Assembly (NCBI GenBank): GCA_025355645.1
Contig: JANXZG010000014.1
Location: forward strand, 29,533 to 93,532
Reading direction: 5' to 3'
Origin: Gammaproteobacteria bacterium
Lineage (GTDB): Bacteria > Pseudomonadota > Gammaproteobacteria > Steroidobacterales > Steroidobacteraceae
DNA: 64,000 nt
Shown: in pieces, positions 9,975 to 18,749 of the stretch
Layout of the letters: every line of letters starts with the position of its first letter
Numbering within the stretch: the first letter of the stretch is position 1
Translations under genes and position numbers: made by a program
Notes under the pieces: model-generated
What the model was told of the DNA's origin: nothing
Databases searched by the model: none
Seen by the model: the letters and a program-made list of their open reading frames with translations, nothing else

Positions 9975-11024
9975 TTGAAAAACGTGCTTATCCTTGGGGT
10001 TAACGGCTTCATCGGCCACCACCTGAGCAAATACATCCTTGCGCACACCGACTGGCATATCTACGGGATGGATCTGCAGTCCGAGCGGGTTGCGACCATG
10101 CTCGATAATCCGCGCTTTCATTTTGTCGAGGGCGACATCACGATCAACCTCGAGTGGGTCGAGTACCACGTGCGCAAGTGCGACGTGATCCTGCCGCTAG
10201 TCGCGATTGCCACCCCCGCGACCTACGTACGCGCGCCGCTGAAGGTCTTCGAGCTCGATTTCGAGGCGAACCTGCCGATCATCCGCCACTGCGTCAAGTA
10301 CAAAAAGCGTGTGGTATTCCCGTCCACTTCCGAGGTCTACGGCGCCTGCCGCGACAAGGAATTCGATCCGTCGACCTCGAATCTCGTGCTCGGCCCCATT
10401 CATGAGCAGCGCTGGATTTATTCCTGCGTCAAGCAGCTGTTGGATCGGATCATCTGGGGCTATGGTGAGCAGGGACTGCAATTCACGCTTTTCCGGCCGT
10501 TCAACTGGATCGGCTCGGGACTCGATAGCATGGACGATCCGAAGGAGGGTAGCTCGCGCGTGCTGACGCAATTCCTCGGTCACATCGTCCGCGGTGAGCC
10601 CATCAAGCTGGTCGACGGCGGCAGCCAGACCCGTGCGTTCACCTATATCGACGATGCGGTCGAGTGCCTGACGAAGATCATCGACAATCCCGGCGGCATT
10701 GCCGACGGCAAGATCTATAACATCGGCAACCCGACGAATCTGTACTCGATTCGCGAGCTGGCGAACATGATGATACAGATTGCGCTGTCCCGCGTGGAAT
10801 ACGCGCCGACTGCACGCAACACCAGGCTGATCGAGGTGACCGCGATGGACTACTACGGCAAAGGCTATGCCGACATTCCGGCGCGGGTTCCCTCGATCGT
10901 CAATACCACTGCCGATTTTGGCTGGCGGCCGAAAACCGACATGCGCGCCGCGCTGTCGGCGATCTTCGACTCCTACGCGCATAGCCTGCCGAGCGCCTCA
11001 GCGCTGCTATCCCGCGATCCTTGA
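9975..11024 (+). CDS. arnA: UDP-glucuronate decarboxylase (free-standing ArnA C-terminal domain)
   Basis: NAD-dependent oxidative decarboxylase turning UDP-glucuronate into UDP-4-keto-arabinose. It aligns closely with the dehydrogenase half of E. coli ArnA: LILGVNGFIG at the N-terminus, WVEYHVRKCDVILPLVAIATP, the FPSTSEVYG active site with Thr118, Ser119 and Glu120 (the Ser-Glu pair distinguishes decarboxylase from plain epimerases), and Tyr149 and Lys153 in YSCVK. I prefer the TTG at 9975: a GGGGGA Shine-Dalgarno lies seven bases upstream and the protein then starts right at the first beta strand. A GTG at 9957 would add six residues. Confidence 0.92.
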   Translation: MKNVLILGVNGFIGHHLSKYILAHTDWHIYGMDLQSERVATMLDNPRFHFVEGDITINLEWVEYHVRKCDVILPLVAIATPATYVRAPLKVFELDFEANLPIIRHCVKYKKRVVFPSTSEVYGACRDKEFDPSTSNLVLGPIHEQRWIYSCVKQLLDRIIWGYGEQGLQFTLFRPFNWIGSGLDSMDDPKEGSSRVLTQFLGHIVRGEPIKLVDGGSQTRAFTYIDDAVECLTKIIDNPGGIADGKIYNIGNPTNLYSIRELANMMIQIALSRVEYAPTARNTRLIEVTAMDYYGKGYADIPARVPSIVNTTADFGWRPKTDMRAALSAIFDSYAHSLPSASALLSRDP

Positions 11025-11974
11025 GCGCGGGCCGCATGCTGGAGGGCGTCACGATTGGCCTGAAGGTCGACGTCGACACCCTGCGTGGGACCCGCGAGGG
11101 GGTGCCGGCGCTGGTCGCGCTGTTCAAGCGCCTCGGAGTCGACGCGACCTTTTATTTTTCCGTGGGGCCCGATCATACCGGTCGCGCAATGCGCCGCGTT
11201 TTCCGCCCCGGGTTCGCCCAGAAGGTGGCGCGAACCTCGGTACTAAAGCATTACGGGCTCAAAACGCTGCTGTATGGTGTACTGCTGCCGGGGCCTGATA
11301 TCGGGCGCGATGGCGGCGCTGAGATGCGCGGGGCACATAGTGCCGGGTTCGAAGTCGGGCTGCACAGCTACGATCACGTGCGCTGGCAGGACTTCGTCGC
11401 GGACGCAAGCCCAGAATGGACGCGACGCGAGTTCGAGCGTGGGCTCGCGGCGTTCGAGAACGTATTCGGATTTGCGCCCCAGTCCCATGCCGCTGCGGGC
11501 TGGCAGATCAACGCCGCCGGCCTTGAACTAGAGTGCGAGCATGGGCTGCTTTACGCCAGCGACACGCGCGGTACGTCGCCATTCCTGCCGCAGCTGCCGC
11601 CGGGCGCAGGATTCGCGGCGCTCTGTCCACAGTTACCGACGACTCTGCCGACGTTCGATGAAGTCCTCGGTGTCGACGGGATGGATGAGCATCGCGTCGC
11701 AGGCGAGATCTTTGCGCGCTCCGCAGCGACCGCGCGACCGCCGCTGCAGGTGTTCACCTTGCACGCAGAGCTCGAGGGCATGCTGTTGCGCGGGGCTTTT
11801 GAGGAATTGCTGGTGCGCTGGCGCGATGCCGGCGCGCAGATTACCCGCATGGCCGCCGTTCATGCGCTGGCGATGCACGGGCCCCTGCCGGTGCAACGCG
11901 TCGACCTGGCGCAGATTCCCGGGCGCTCAGGGCGCCTTGCGGTCCAAGGCGCCCGCGTAGCGGCGCCGGCGTGA
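11021..11974 (+). CDS. arnD: 4-deoxy-4-formamido-L-arabinose-phosphoundecaprenol deformylase
   Basis: Polysaccharide-deacetylase (NodB) family enzyme of 317 residues that removes the formyl group from undecaprenyl-phosphate Ara4FN, making ArnC action irreversible. Visible motifs are KVDVDTLRGTREGVP with metal-binding Asp17/Asp19, FYFSVGPDHTGRA, and EVGLHSYDH with His115 and His119. The opening is nearly the family consensus for ArnD rather than for generic NodB proteins. It starts at TTG in a TTGA overlap with the decarboxylase; an ATG at 11036 is an alternative start. It overlaps arnT by GTGA. Confidence 0.92.
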   Translation: MSAGRMLEGVTIGLKVDVDTLRGTREGVPALVALFKRLGVDATFYFSVGPDHTGRAMRRVFRPGFAQKVARTSVLKHYGLKTLLYGVLLPGPDIGRDGGAEMRGAHSAGFEVGLHSYDHVRWQDFVADASPEWTRREFERGLAAFENVFGFAPQSHAAAGWQINAAGLELECEHGLLYASDTRGTSPFLPQLPPGAGFAALCPQLPTTLPTFDEVLGVDGMDEHRVAGEIFARSAATARPPLQVFTLHAELEGMLLRGAFEELLVRWRDAGAQITRMAAVHALAMHGPLPVQRVDLAQIPGRSGRLAVQGARVAAPA

Positions 11975-13620
11975 GTGCCGCCGCTGTAACCGGGCCGCGC
12001 GAGCGACGGCTTTATCTTGCACTGGCGGGACTCGTCATCGTGGTCTGGCTCGGCACCTTGAACTCCCGGCCATTGTTCAATCCCGATGAAGGGCGCTATG
12101 CCGAAATCCCGCGGGAGATGCTGAGTACGGGCGACTGGATCATTCCGCACCTGGACGGGCTGGCCTACATCGAAAAACCACCGCTGCAGTACTGGGCGAC
12201 TGCGGCGTCCTATTGGCTGCTCGGCCAGAACGTCATGTCGGCACGGCTCTATACGGCGCTCTGCGCGCTGGGCGTCATTGCCGTGGTGTGGCTGCTTGCG
12301 CGACGGCTATGGGACGAGGCGGCGGCGTGGCGATCCGCCGCCGTGCTGTCGAGCCTGTCACTGTTTGTGATCATGGGCCAGCTGTTGACCCTCGACATGA
12401 GCCTGACTTTCTACATGACCCTGAGCCTTGCGGGTTTCCTGCTTGCGCAACGTGGCCGCGGGCGCGAACGCAGATGGATGCTGCTGGCATGGCTCGCCGC
12501 GGCTTGCGGCGTGCTGACCAAGGGACTTGTGGCCGTGGCAATTCCAGTTGCGGTGCTGATTCTCTATACGCTGATCACGCGCGAGACGGGAGCCTGGCGG
12601 CGGCTCGAATGGAAGGGCGGTGTACCGCTGTTCCTTGTCGTCACGGTACCCTGGCACTGGCTCGCGGCAGGGCGCCTGCCGGACTTCCTGCAGTTCTTTT
12701 TCGTCCATGAACACTTCGCGCGATACTTGACGCCGAGTGCTGGCCGCGAAGAGCCGCTCTGGTTCTTCGGCGCGGTCTTCATTGGCGGCAGCCTGCCGTG
12801 GACGGTACCGGCGTTGCGGGTGCTCGGCAGCGGCTGGCGCGCGCGCGCAGTGCCCGGTGAATTCAATCAGGCACTGTTCCTGTGGTTGTGGGTCGTGTTT
12901 GTGCTCGGATTCTTCACGCTGTCCGATTCCAAGCTGATTCCCTACGTCCTTCCGGCGATGCCGGCGGTCGCATTGCTGATCGGAGCATCGCCCGCTGAGA
13001 CCTTGCGACGCGATCTGGTGGCGACCGCCATCGTGATGACCCTGACGGCAATGCTGTTCCTGGTGGCGGGTGTCGCGTTGCCACATTGGCTTGCTGCATC
13101 GCCCCGCAGTCCCTACTTACTGCAAATGTCCCGGCCACTGCTGCCCATTGCAGCGGTGCTGGCCATCTCGCTTGCTTATGCGATGTTGCGCCGCGTGGGC
13201 GGGCCGACCGGCAGAGTCGCTTTTATGGGTGTGGGCGGGTGCCTTGGCGTGCTGATGCTGATGCGCGCAGCGTCCGCGGTTGGACCGATTTACTCCGGAT
13301 ACAGCCTGGCCGCGGCGCTTCCCGCTGACCTATCAGGCGATGTGCCGATCTACAGCGTGGCGACCTACGACCAGAGCCTGCCGTTTTATCTGTCGCGCAC
13401 GGTGCGGCTCGTGGCAGTGCGCGGTGAGCTTGATTATGGGCTGCGCCATGCGCCGGCCGGTACGGAACTTGGCCTGACTCAGTTTATTCACGACTGGTCG
13501 GCGACGGACCGTGCGTTCGCGATCATGGAACCCGACATGTTCGATGAGTTAAAGTCCACAGGGGTGCCCATGCGCGAGACGCACCGAGATTTGCAGCGCG
13601 TTCTGGTGTCACGCCAATGA
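11971..13620 (+). CDS. arnT: Lipid A L-Ara4N transferase (ArnT-type GT83 membrane glycosyltransferase)
   Basis: Integral membrane GT-C glycosyltransferase of 549 residues, expected to move L-Ara4N from undecaprenyl phosphate to lipid A phosphates on the periplasmic face and so lower binding of cationic peptides. The N-terminal periplasmic-loop signature NPDEGRYAEIPREM (about residues 32-45) and YIEKPPLQYW (about 65-74) are characteristic of ArnT. About a dozen hydrophobic helices fill residues 10-430, followed by a soluble C-terminal domain. Starts at GTG in the GTGA overlap with arnD and overlaps the flippase-like gene by ATGA. Confidence 0.92.
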   Translation: MSAAAVTGPRERRLYLALAGLVIVVWLGTLNSRPLFNPDEGRYAEIPREMLSTGDWIIPHLDGLAYIEKPPLQYWATAASYWLLGQNVMSARLYTALCALGVIAVVWLLARRLWDEAAAWRSAAVLSSLSLFVIMGQLLTLDMSLTFYMTLSLAGFLLAQRGRGRERRWMLLAWLAAACGVLTKGLVAVAIPVAVLILYTLITRETGAWRRLEWKGGVPLFLVVTVPWHWLAAGRLPDFLQFFFVHEHFARYLTPSAGREEPLWFFGAVFIGGSLPWTVPALRVLGSGWRARAVPGEFNQALFLWLWVVFVLGFFTLSDSKLIPYVLPAMPAVALLIGASPAETLRRDLVATAIVMTLTAMLFLVAGVALPHWLAASPRSPYLLQMSRPLLPIAAVLAISLAYAMLRRVGGPTGRVAFMGVGGCLGVLMLMRAASAVGPIYSGYSLAAALPADLSGDVPIYSVATYDQSLPFYLSRTVRLVAVRGELDYGLRHAPAGTELGLTQFIHDWSATDRAFAIMEPDMFDELKSTGVPMRETHRDLQRVLVSRQ

Positions 13621-13997
13621 ACTGGATTACCTGGACATTGATTTTTACGGGTGTCGGGCTGAACGCCGCGGCCCAGTTGTTATTGAAAGTTGCGACACGC
13701 CCGCTCGCGGCCTTCTCGCATTTCGATTTTGCAACACTGATGGCCAGTATTTTGGTGCTCGCCGGGAGCATGCCGTTCTGGGTCGGCATGTTCTGTTATG
13801 GCGCGAGCCTCTGCGTATGGCTCGCGGCCCTCGCACGTGCTCCAGTGAGCATCGCTTACCCGATGCTCTCGATCGGCTATGTGATCGTGGCGTTCGCCTC
13901 GACCATGTGGCTGGGCGAGACGCTGTCGCCGGCGAAAATACTGGGTATCGCGCTGATCTGCGCCGGCGTCGCGCTCGTCTCGAGGAGCGCCGCGTGA
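13617..13997 (+). CDS. Small multidrug-resistance-type membrane protein, ArnE/ArnF-like flippase subunit
   Basis: A 126-residue protein of four hydrophobic helices belonging to the EmrE/DMT superfamily. In enteric bacteria two such proteins, ArnE and ArnF, are thought to flip undecaprenyl-phosphate-Ara4N across the inner membrane. Here a single copy overlaps the end of arnT by ATGA, so context supports the flippase role. The SMR-typical glutamate of helix 1 is not visible, as expected for Arn rather than drug-efflux members. I cannot decide between ArnE and ArnF, and a homodimer or a partner encoded elsewhere are both possible. Confidence 0.8.
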   Translation: MNWITWTLIFTGVGLNAAAQLLLKVATRPLAAFSHFDFATLMASILVLAGSMPFWVGMFCYGASLCVWLAALARAPVSIAYPMLSIGYVIVAFASTMWLGETLSPAKILGIALICAGVALVSRSAA

Positions 13998-14107
13998 AGC
14001 CCTTGCGCATGGCTGCGCGCGCCAAAACTGCTTTGCGCAACGATGCAAATGCTGCCAAGATCCGCGCGGCCCTTCGCGCACAGCTTAAATTGACCTTAGG
14101 AGTCCCT

Positions 14108-14647
14108 ATGAAGCGTTTGTTCTTCGTCGCCGCACTGGTCGGCGGATTTGCGGTGCCGCTGCATGCCGCGCTCAAGTCGGGCGATATCGCGCCGCTATTT
14201 ACGACCCAGGCAACACTTGCCGGCAAACCGTTCGAGTTCTCGCTGGCCGATGCGCTGAAGCGCGGCCCGGTCGTGCTTTATTTCTATCCGGCCGCCTTCA
14301 CGCCGGGCTGCACCGTGGAAGCGCATGAATTTGCGGAGGCCACAGACAAATTCAAGGCGCTCGGGGCCACGGTGATCGGGGTATCGCACGATGGCATAGA
14401 CAAGTTGAATAAATTCTCGGTGGCCGAATGCCGCAACAAGTTCGCGGTCGCGTCTGATGCCGACGGGAAAATTATGAAATCCTACGATGCCGTGCTGAGC
14501 CCGCATCCGGCCTATGCCAACCGCACCTCTTACGTCATCGCGCCGACCGGCAAGATCATCTACGAATTCACCGATCTGAGTCCGGAACAGCACGTGGCCA
14601 ACACGATGGCGGCCGTGCAGCAGTGGGACCTGCAGCAGAAGCACTGA
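14108..14647 (+). CDS. Secreted thioredoxin-family peroxiredoxin
   Basis: A 179-residue AhpC/TSA-type peroxiredoxin. Residues 1-20 are a signal peptide (ending in PLHA-A), so it probably acts in the periplasm. The peroxidatic cysteine is Cys68 in FTPGCTVEAHEF. The position five residues later, where BCP/PrxQ proteins often carry the resolving cysteine, is His; a second cysteine is present at 108 (AECRNKF). The start was chosen for the strong TTAGGAG Shine-Dalgarno and the signal peptide. It lies tail to tail, six bases apart, with msrB, another oxidative repair enzyme. Electron donor unknown. Confidence 0.88.
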   Translation: MKRLFFVAALVGGFAVPLHAALKSGDIAPLFTTQATLAGKPFEFSLADALKRGPVVLYFYPAAFTPGCTVEAHEFAEATDKFKALGATVIGVSHDGIDKLNKFSVAECRNKFAVASDADGKIMKSYDAVLSPHPAYANRTSYVIAPTGKIIYEFTDLSPEQHVANTMAAVQQWDLQQKH

Positions 14648-14653
14648 GGGCGG

Positions 14654-15073
14654 TTATTTCGGCTCGAACTTGAGCGCGACACCATTCATGCAATAGCGCT
14701 CGCCGGTCGGCCTGGGACCATCGGGAAATACGTGCCCGAGATGCCCACCGCAGCGCGCGCAATGCACCTCCGTTCGCGCCATGCCGAGCTTGTGGTCAGT
14801 AGAGGTGGCGACCGCCTTGGCCAGGGGCGCGAAAAAACTCGGCCAGCCCGAACCGCTGTCGAACTTGGTGTTCGATTCAAATAGCGCAAGTCCGCAGGCG
14901 GCGCAGGCGTACAGACCCGGACGGTGCTCATTGTTCAGCGGGCTCGTGCCGGCGCGCTCCGTGCCGTGCTTGCGCATGACCGAATAAGTGTCTGGAGCAA
15001 GTGTTGCCTGCCATTCGGCGTCGGTACGAACTTCGGCGGGATCTTTGGGGTTGTTCATGCTGGGTTTGACCAT
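14654..15073 (-). CDS. msrB: Peptide-methionine (R)-S-oxide reductase
   Basis: Reduces the R-epimer of methionine sulfoxide in proteins. The 139-residue protein has the four structural zinc cysteines Cys57, Cys60, Cys105 and Cys108, the SGSGWPSF substrate loop (73-80) and the catalytic Cys128 in GERYCMNG. An AGAGGA ribosome site precedes the ATG at 15073; an internal Met six codons later is possible. No signal peptide, so cytosolic. No MsrA is seen in the window. Confidence 0.94.
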   Translation of the reverse strand: MVKPSMNNPKDPAEVRTDAEWQATLAPDTYSVMRKHGTERAGTSPLNNEHRPGLYACAACGLALFESNTKFDSGSGWPSFFAPLAKAVATSTDHKLGMARTEVHCARCGGHLGHVFPDGPRPTGERYCMNGVALKFEPK

Positions 15074-15163
15074 ATTCCTCTTTGCGGTCGAAAATCAACC
15101 CCGCAACGGCTGGCGGGCCATTTTGTCGCTACAATAGGCGTTTATTATTGACAGGATGTAGCG

Positions 15164-16132
15164 ATGGCGCGCGAGGTACGCGGCGGGGGAGCAGCATTGA
15201 TCTGCGGGTCGGTTGCGTATGACACCATCCTACTGTTTCAGGATCGTTTCAAGTCGCACATCCTGCCCGACCAGATTCACATCCTGAACGTCTCCTTTCT
15301 CGTCCCGCAGATGCGCCGCGAATTCGGTGGCTGTGCCGCAAACATCGCCTATGGTCTGAAGCTACTGGGCGATCAGGGGATTCCGATGGCCACGGTGGGG
15401 CACGATTTCGCGCCGTACCGCGCGCGCCTTGAGGCGCTTGGCGTCGCGCTCGAGCATATCACCGTGATACCGGATCAGTTCACCGCGCAGGCCTACATCA
15501 CGACCGACCTGGACGATAACCAGATTACCGCGTTTCACCCTGGCGCGATGCAGGAGTCACACCGCAATCGGATTGCCGACGTATCCGGCCCTGTTGCCCT
15601 TGGGATCGTCGCGCCCGACGGGCGCCAGGCCATGATCGAGCATGCGGCGCAATTTTCTGAGGCCGGCATCCCTTTCATATTCGATCCGGGCCAGGGACTA
15701 CCCATGTTCGCAGCGGATGAGCTGAAGACATTCATCGCGCAGGCGAGCTGGGTTGCGGTCAATGACTACGAATGGGGCATGCTGCGTCAGAAAACCGGTC
15801 TGACCGAAGCGGATGTCATGGATCAGGTCGATGCGCTGATCGTGACCCGCGCCGCCGCGGGCTCGGTGATTCACGCGGGCGGACGCCGCATCGAAGTACC
15901 CTGCGTGAAGCCTCGCGCCGTGGTCGATCCGACAGGTTGCGGAGATGCCTATCGCGCTGGTCTAATTCACGGGCTGCTGAAAGGCCTCGATTGGGCGATA
16001 ACCGGCCGGGTGGCCTCGCTGATGGGCGCGATCAAGATCGAGTCGCGCGGGCCGCAGAATCACCAGTTTGGGCCGGCCGAATTCCGGCAACGGTTTCACG
16101 ACAATTTTGGCGACATGCAACCAGGACTTTAA
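15164..16132 (+). CDS. PfkB-family carbohydrate kinase, adenosine-kinase-like
   Basis: Ribokinase-family kinase of 322 residues with the substrate-side GG motif ([13 protein letters not shown], residues 53-65) and the C-terminal signature [12 protein letters not shown] containing the catalytic base Asp261. Placed five bases before metK and followed by ahcY, it probably phosphorylates the adenosine released by S-adenosylhomocysteine hydrolase, pulling that reversible reaction forward. A ribokinase or nucleoside kinase of other specificity cannot be ruled out from sequence. A modest AGGA lies upstream of the ATG. Confidence 0.82.
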   Translation: MAREVRGGGAALICGSVAYDTILLFQDRFKSHILPDQIHILNVSFLVPQMRREFGGCAANIAYGLKLLGDQGIPMATVGHDFAPYRARLEALGVALEHITVIPDQFTAQAYITTDLDDNQITAFHPGAMQESHRNRIADVSGPVALGIVAPDGRQAMIEHAAQFSEAGIPFIFDPGQGLPMFAADELKTFIAQASWVAVNDYEWGMLRQKTGLTEADVMDQVDALIVTRAAAGSVIHAGGRRIEVPCVKPRAVVDPTGCGDAYRAGLIHGLLKGLDWAITGRVASLMGAIKIESRGPQNHQFGPAEFRQRFHDNFGDMQPGL

Positions 16133-16137
16133 AGACT

Positions 16138-17310
16138 ATGAGCAGTAATTTCTCCTTCACCTCGGAATCGGTTTCCGAGGGGCATCCGGATAAGATCGCC
16201 GACCAAATCTCGGATGCCATCCTTGATGCGATCCTGAAGGCGGACCCGCGCGGCCGGGTCGCCTGCGAGACGCTCGTCAAGACCGGCGTCGTGATCGTCG
16301 CGGGCGAGATTACGACCAGCGCGTGGGTCGATGTCGAGGCCATCGTGCGCAAGACGGTACTCGACATTGGCTACAACTCCTCTGACATGGGGTTTGATGG
16401 AGAAAGCTGCGGCGTGCTCAATATCATCGGCAAGCAGTCGCCCGATATTGCACAGGGCGTGGATCGCAAGGATCCCCGCAAGCAAGGAGCCGGCGACCAG
16501 GGCCTGATGTTCGGGTATGCGACGAATGAAACCGATGTGCTGATGCCTGCTCCGATCACGCTGGCCCATCGCCTGGTCAAGAGGCAGGCGCAGGTGCGCA
16601 AGAGCGGGACTCTGCCGTGGCTGCGTCCGGACGCCAAGAGCCAGGTAACGCTGCGTTATGAGAACGATGTACCGGTCGGCCTCGAGGCCGTCGTGCTGTC
16701 GACTCAGCATCATGATGACGTCAAGACTCGGCACCTGCGCGAAGCGGTCATGGAGGAGATCTTGAAGCCGGTCCTGCCTAAGAGATGGATTAACAAGCGC
16801 ACGAAGTTTCATATCAACCCGACGGGGCGCTTCGTGATTGGCGGACCGGTCGGCGATTGCGGGCTCACGGGACGAAAGATCATCGTCGATACTTACGGCG
16901 GCTTTGCGCGCCATGGCGGCGGAGCATTCTCAGGCAAGGATCCTTCCAAGGTAGATCGCTCGGCGGCCTACGCCGCGCGATATGTCGCAAAGAATATCGT
17001 CGCGGCGGGTCTAGCCGCGCGCTGCGAGGTGCAGATCTCCTATGCCATCGGCGTGGCGGAACCCACGTCGATCATGGTACAGACGTTCGGGACTGGCAAG
17101 ATAACCGACAAGCGCCTGACGCAGCTCGTGCGCGCTCATTTTGACCTGACGCCTTATGGTCTGCGCAAAATGCTCGACCTGTCACGGCCGATTTATCAAA
17201 AGACCGCATCCTACGGCCATTTCGGTCGCAAGGAGGCGGAGTTTACCTGGGAGCGCACGGACAAGGCGCCGGCACTCGCGGCTGAATTAAAATCCAGGCG
17301 CGCATTCTAA
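16138..17310 (+). CDS. metK: S-adenosylmethionine synthetase
   Basis: Makes S-adenosylmethionine from methionine and ATP. The 390-residue protein shows the family signatures in order: [20 protein letters not shown] at the N-terminus, the hexapeptide GAGDQG near residue 120, and [20 protein letters not shown] near 260. The reading frame stays open well upstream, but the ATG at 16138 gives the canonical N-terminus and follows the kinase stop by five bases. ahcY begins 24 bases after it, forming one SAM-cycle operon. No SAM riboswitch fold is apparent in the short leader. Confidence 0.97.
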   Translation: MSSNFSFTSESVSEGHPDKIADQISDAILDAILKADPRGRVACETLVKTGVVIVAGEITTSAWVDVEAIVRKTVLDIGYNSSDMGFDGESCGVLNIIGKQSPDIAQGVDRKDPRKQGAGDQGLMFGYATNETDVLMPAPITLAHRLVKRQAQVRKSGTLPWLRPDAKSQVTLRYENDVPVGLEAVVLSTQHHDDVKTRHLREAVMEEILKPVLPKRWINKRTKFHINPTGRFVIGGPVGDCGLTGRKIIVDTYGGFARHGGGAFSGKDPSKVDRSAAYAARYVAKNIVAAGLAARCEVQISYAIGVAEPTSIMVQTFGTGKITDKRLTQLVRAHFDLTPYGLRKMLDLSRPIYQKTASYGHFGRKEAEFTWERTDKAPALAAELKSRRAF

Positions 17311-17334
17311 GCACCAATATCGGAGAGTCATCGT

Positions 17335-18747
17335 ATGAACGCAGCAATCAAGCCGAACCCCGACTACCTGGTCAAGGACCTGTCCCTGGCGGAGTGGGGT
17401 CGCAAGGAAATCAGGATCGCCGAGACCGAGATGCCGGGTCTAATGGCTATCCGTCAGGAGTTCGCCGCGCGCCAGCCTCTGCGCGGCGCACGCATCACGG
17501 GATCATTGCACATGACGATCCAGACAGCCGTGCTGATCGAGACCCTGAATGCGCTCGGCGCAGAAGTTCGCTGGGCGTCCTGCAACATCTACTCGACGCA
17601 GGACCACGCCGCGGCGGCGATTGCCAAGTGCGGCACGGCAGTGTTCGCGGTCAAGGGCGAGAGCCTGACTGAATACTGGGACTACACGCACCGGATCTTT
17701 CAATGGCCGGACGGCGGGCACACGAACATGATCCTCGATGATGGTGGCGATGCGACACTGCTGCTGCATCTCGGCGCTCGCGCAGAAAAAGACCTCGCGC
17801 TGGTCGCCAAGCCGACCAGCGAAGAAGAGGAATGCCTGTTTGCGGCCATCAAGGCCAAGCTTAAGACAGATCCTACCTGGTATTCGACGCGTCTCGCAAA
17901 AATACGCGGCGTCACGGAGGAGACGACCACGGGTGTCAAGCGCCTTTATCAGATGGCCAAGGATGGCGCACTGGCGTTTCCGGCCATCAACGTCAATGAT
18001 TCGGTCACGAAGAGCAAATTCGACAATCTATATGGCTGCCGCGAATCGCTCGTCGATGCGATCAAGCGCGCAACTGATGTGATGATCGCGGGCAAGGTCG
18101 CCTTGGTGGCAGGGTATGGCGACGTTGGCAAGGGCTCGGCGCAGGCATTGCGGGCGCTCTCGGCGCAGGTTTGGGTGACTGAGATCGATCCGATCTGCGC
18201 GCTGCAGGCCTCGATGGAAGGCTATCGGGTAGTGACGATGGACTATGCGGCTGACAAGGCCGACATATTTGTGTCGGCGACCGGCAATCTGCATGTCATC
18301 ACACACGATCACATGAAGCGCATGAAGGACCAGGCTATCGTGTGCAACATCGGGCACTTCGACAACGAGATCGAGGTCGCCGCGCTGAAGCGCTATACCT
18401 GGGACAACATCAAGCCGCAGGTGGACCATGTAATCTTCCCCGATGGGAAGCGGATCATCCTGTTGGCCGAAGGGCGGCTCGTTAACCTAGGCTGCGGCAC
18501 CGGACATCCGTCCTACGTCATGAGCTCCTCATTCGCGAACCAGGTCCTCGCGCAAATAGAGCTATTTGGCAATCCCAAGCAATATCCCGTTGGCGTCTAT
18601 GTGCTGCCGAAGCATCTGGACGAGAAGGTTGCACGGCTGCAGCTCTCCAAGTTGGGCGCGCAGCTGACCGAACTTACCGATGCGCAGGCGCGCTACATTG
18701 GCGTGACGCGCCAGGGCCCCTACAAGACCGATTCATACCGGTACTGA
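17335..18747 (+). CDS. ahcY: Adenosylhomocysteinase
   Basis: Hydrolyses S-adenosylhomocysteine to adenosine and homocysteine, relieving inhibition of methyltransferases. The 470-residue protein has the NAD-binding [16 protein letters not shown] loop, the [21 protein letters not shown] segment of the catalytic domain and the typical C-terminus ending SYRY, with an internal insertion common in proteobacterial and eukaryotic forms. A GGAGAG Shine-Dalgarno precedes the ATG. Sits between metK and folD with tight spacing. Confidence 0.97.
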   Translation: MNAAIKPNPDYLVKDLSLAEWGRKEIRIAETEMPGLMAIRQEFAARQPLRGARITGSLHMTIQTAVLIETLNALGAEVRWASCNIYSTQDHAAAAIAKCGTAVFAVKGESLTEYWDYTHRIFQWPDGGHTNMILDDGGDATLLLHLGARAEKDLALVAKPTSEEEECLFAAIKAKLKTDPTWYSTRLAKIRGVTEETTTGVKRLYQMAKDGALAFPAINVNDSVTKSKFDNLYGCRESLVDAIKRATDVMIAGKVALVAGYGDVGKGSAQALRALSAQVWVTEIDPICALQASMEGYRVVTMDYAADKADIFVSATGNLHVITHDHMKRMKDQAIVCNIGHFDNEIEVAALKRYTWDNIKPQVDHVIFPDGKRIILLAEGRLVNLGCGTGHPSYVMSSSFANQVLAQIELFGNPKQYPVGVYVLPKHLDEKVARLQLSKLGAQLTELTDAQARYIGVTRQGPYKTDSYRY

Positions 18748-18749
18748 GC

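Noticed and set aside
15074..15163. SAM riboswitch before the kinase-metK operon
   Set aside because: The 90-base spacer shows no K-turn or P1-P4 helix pattern and is too short for a SAM-I element; the gap before ahcY is only 24 bases, too short for an SAH riboswitch.
15772..16137. N-terminal extension of metK by 122 codons
   Set aside because: It lies inside the kinase gene in another frame; the canonical MetK N-terminus begins at 16138.
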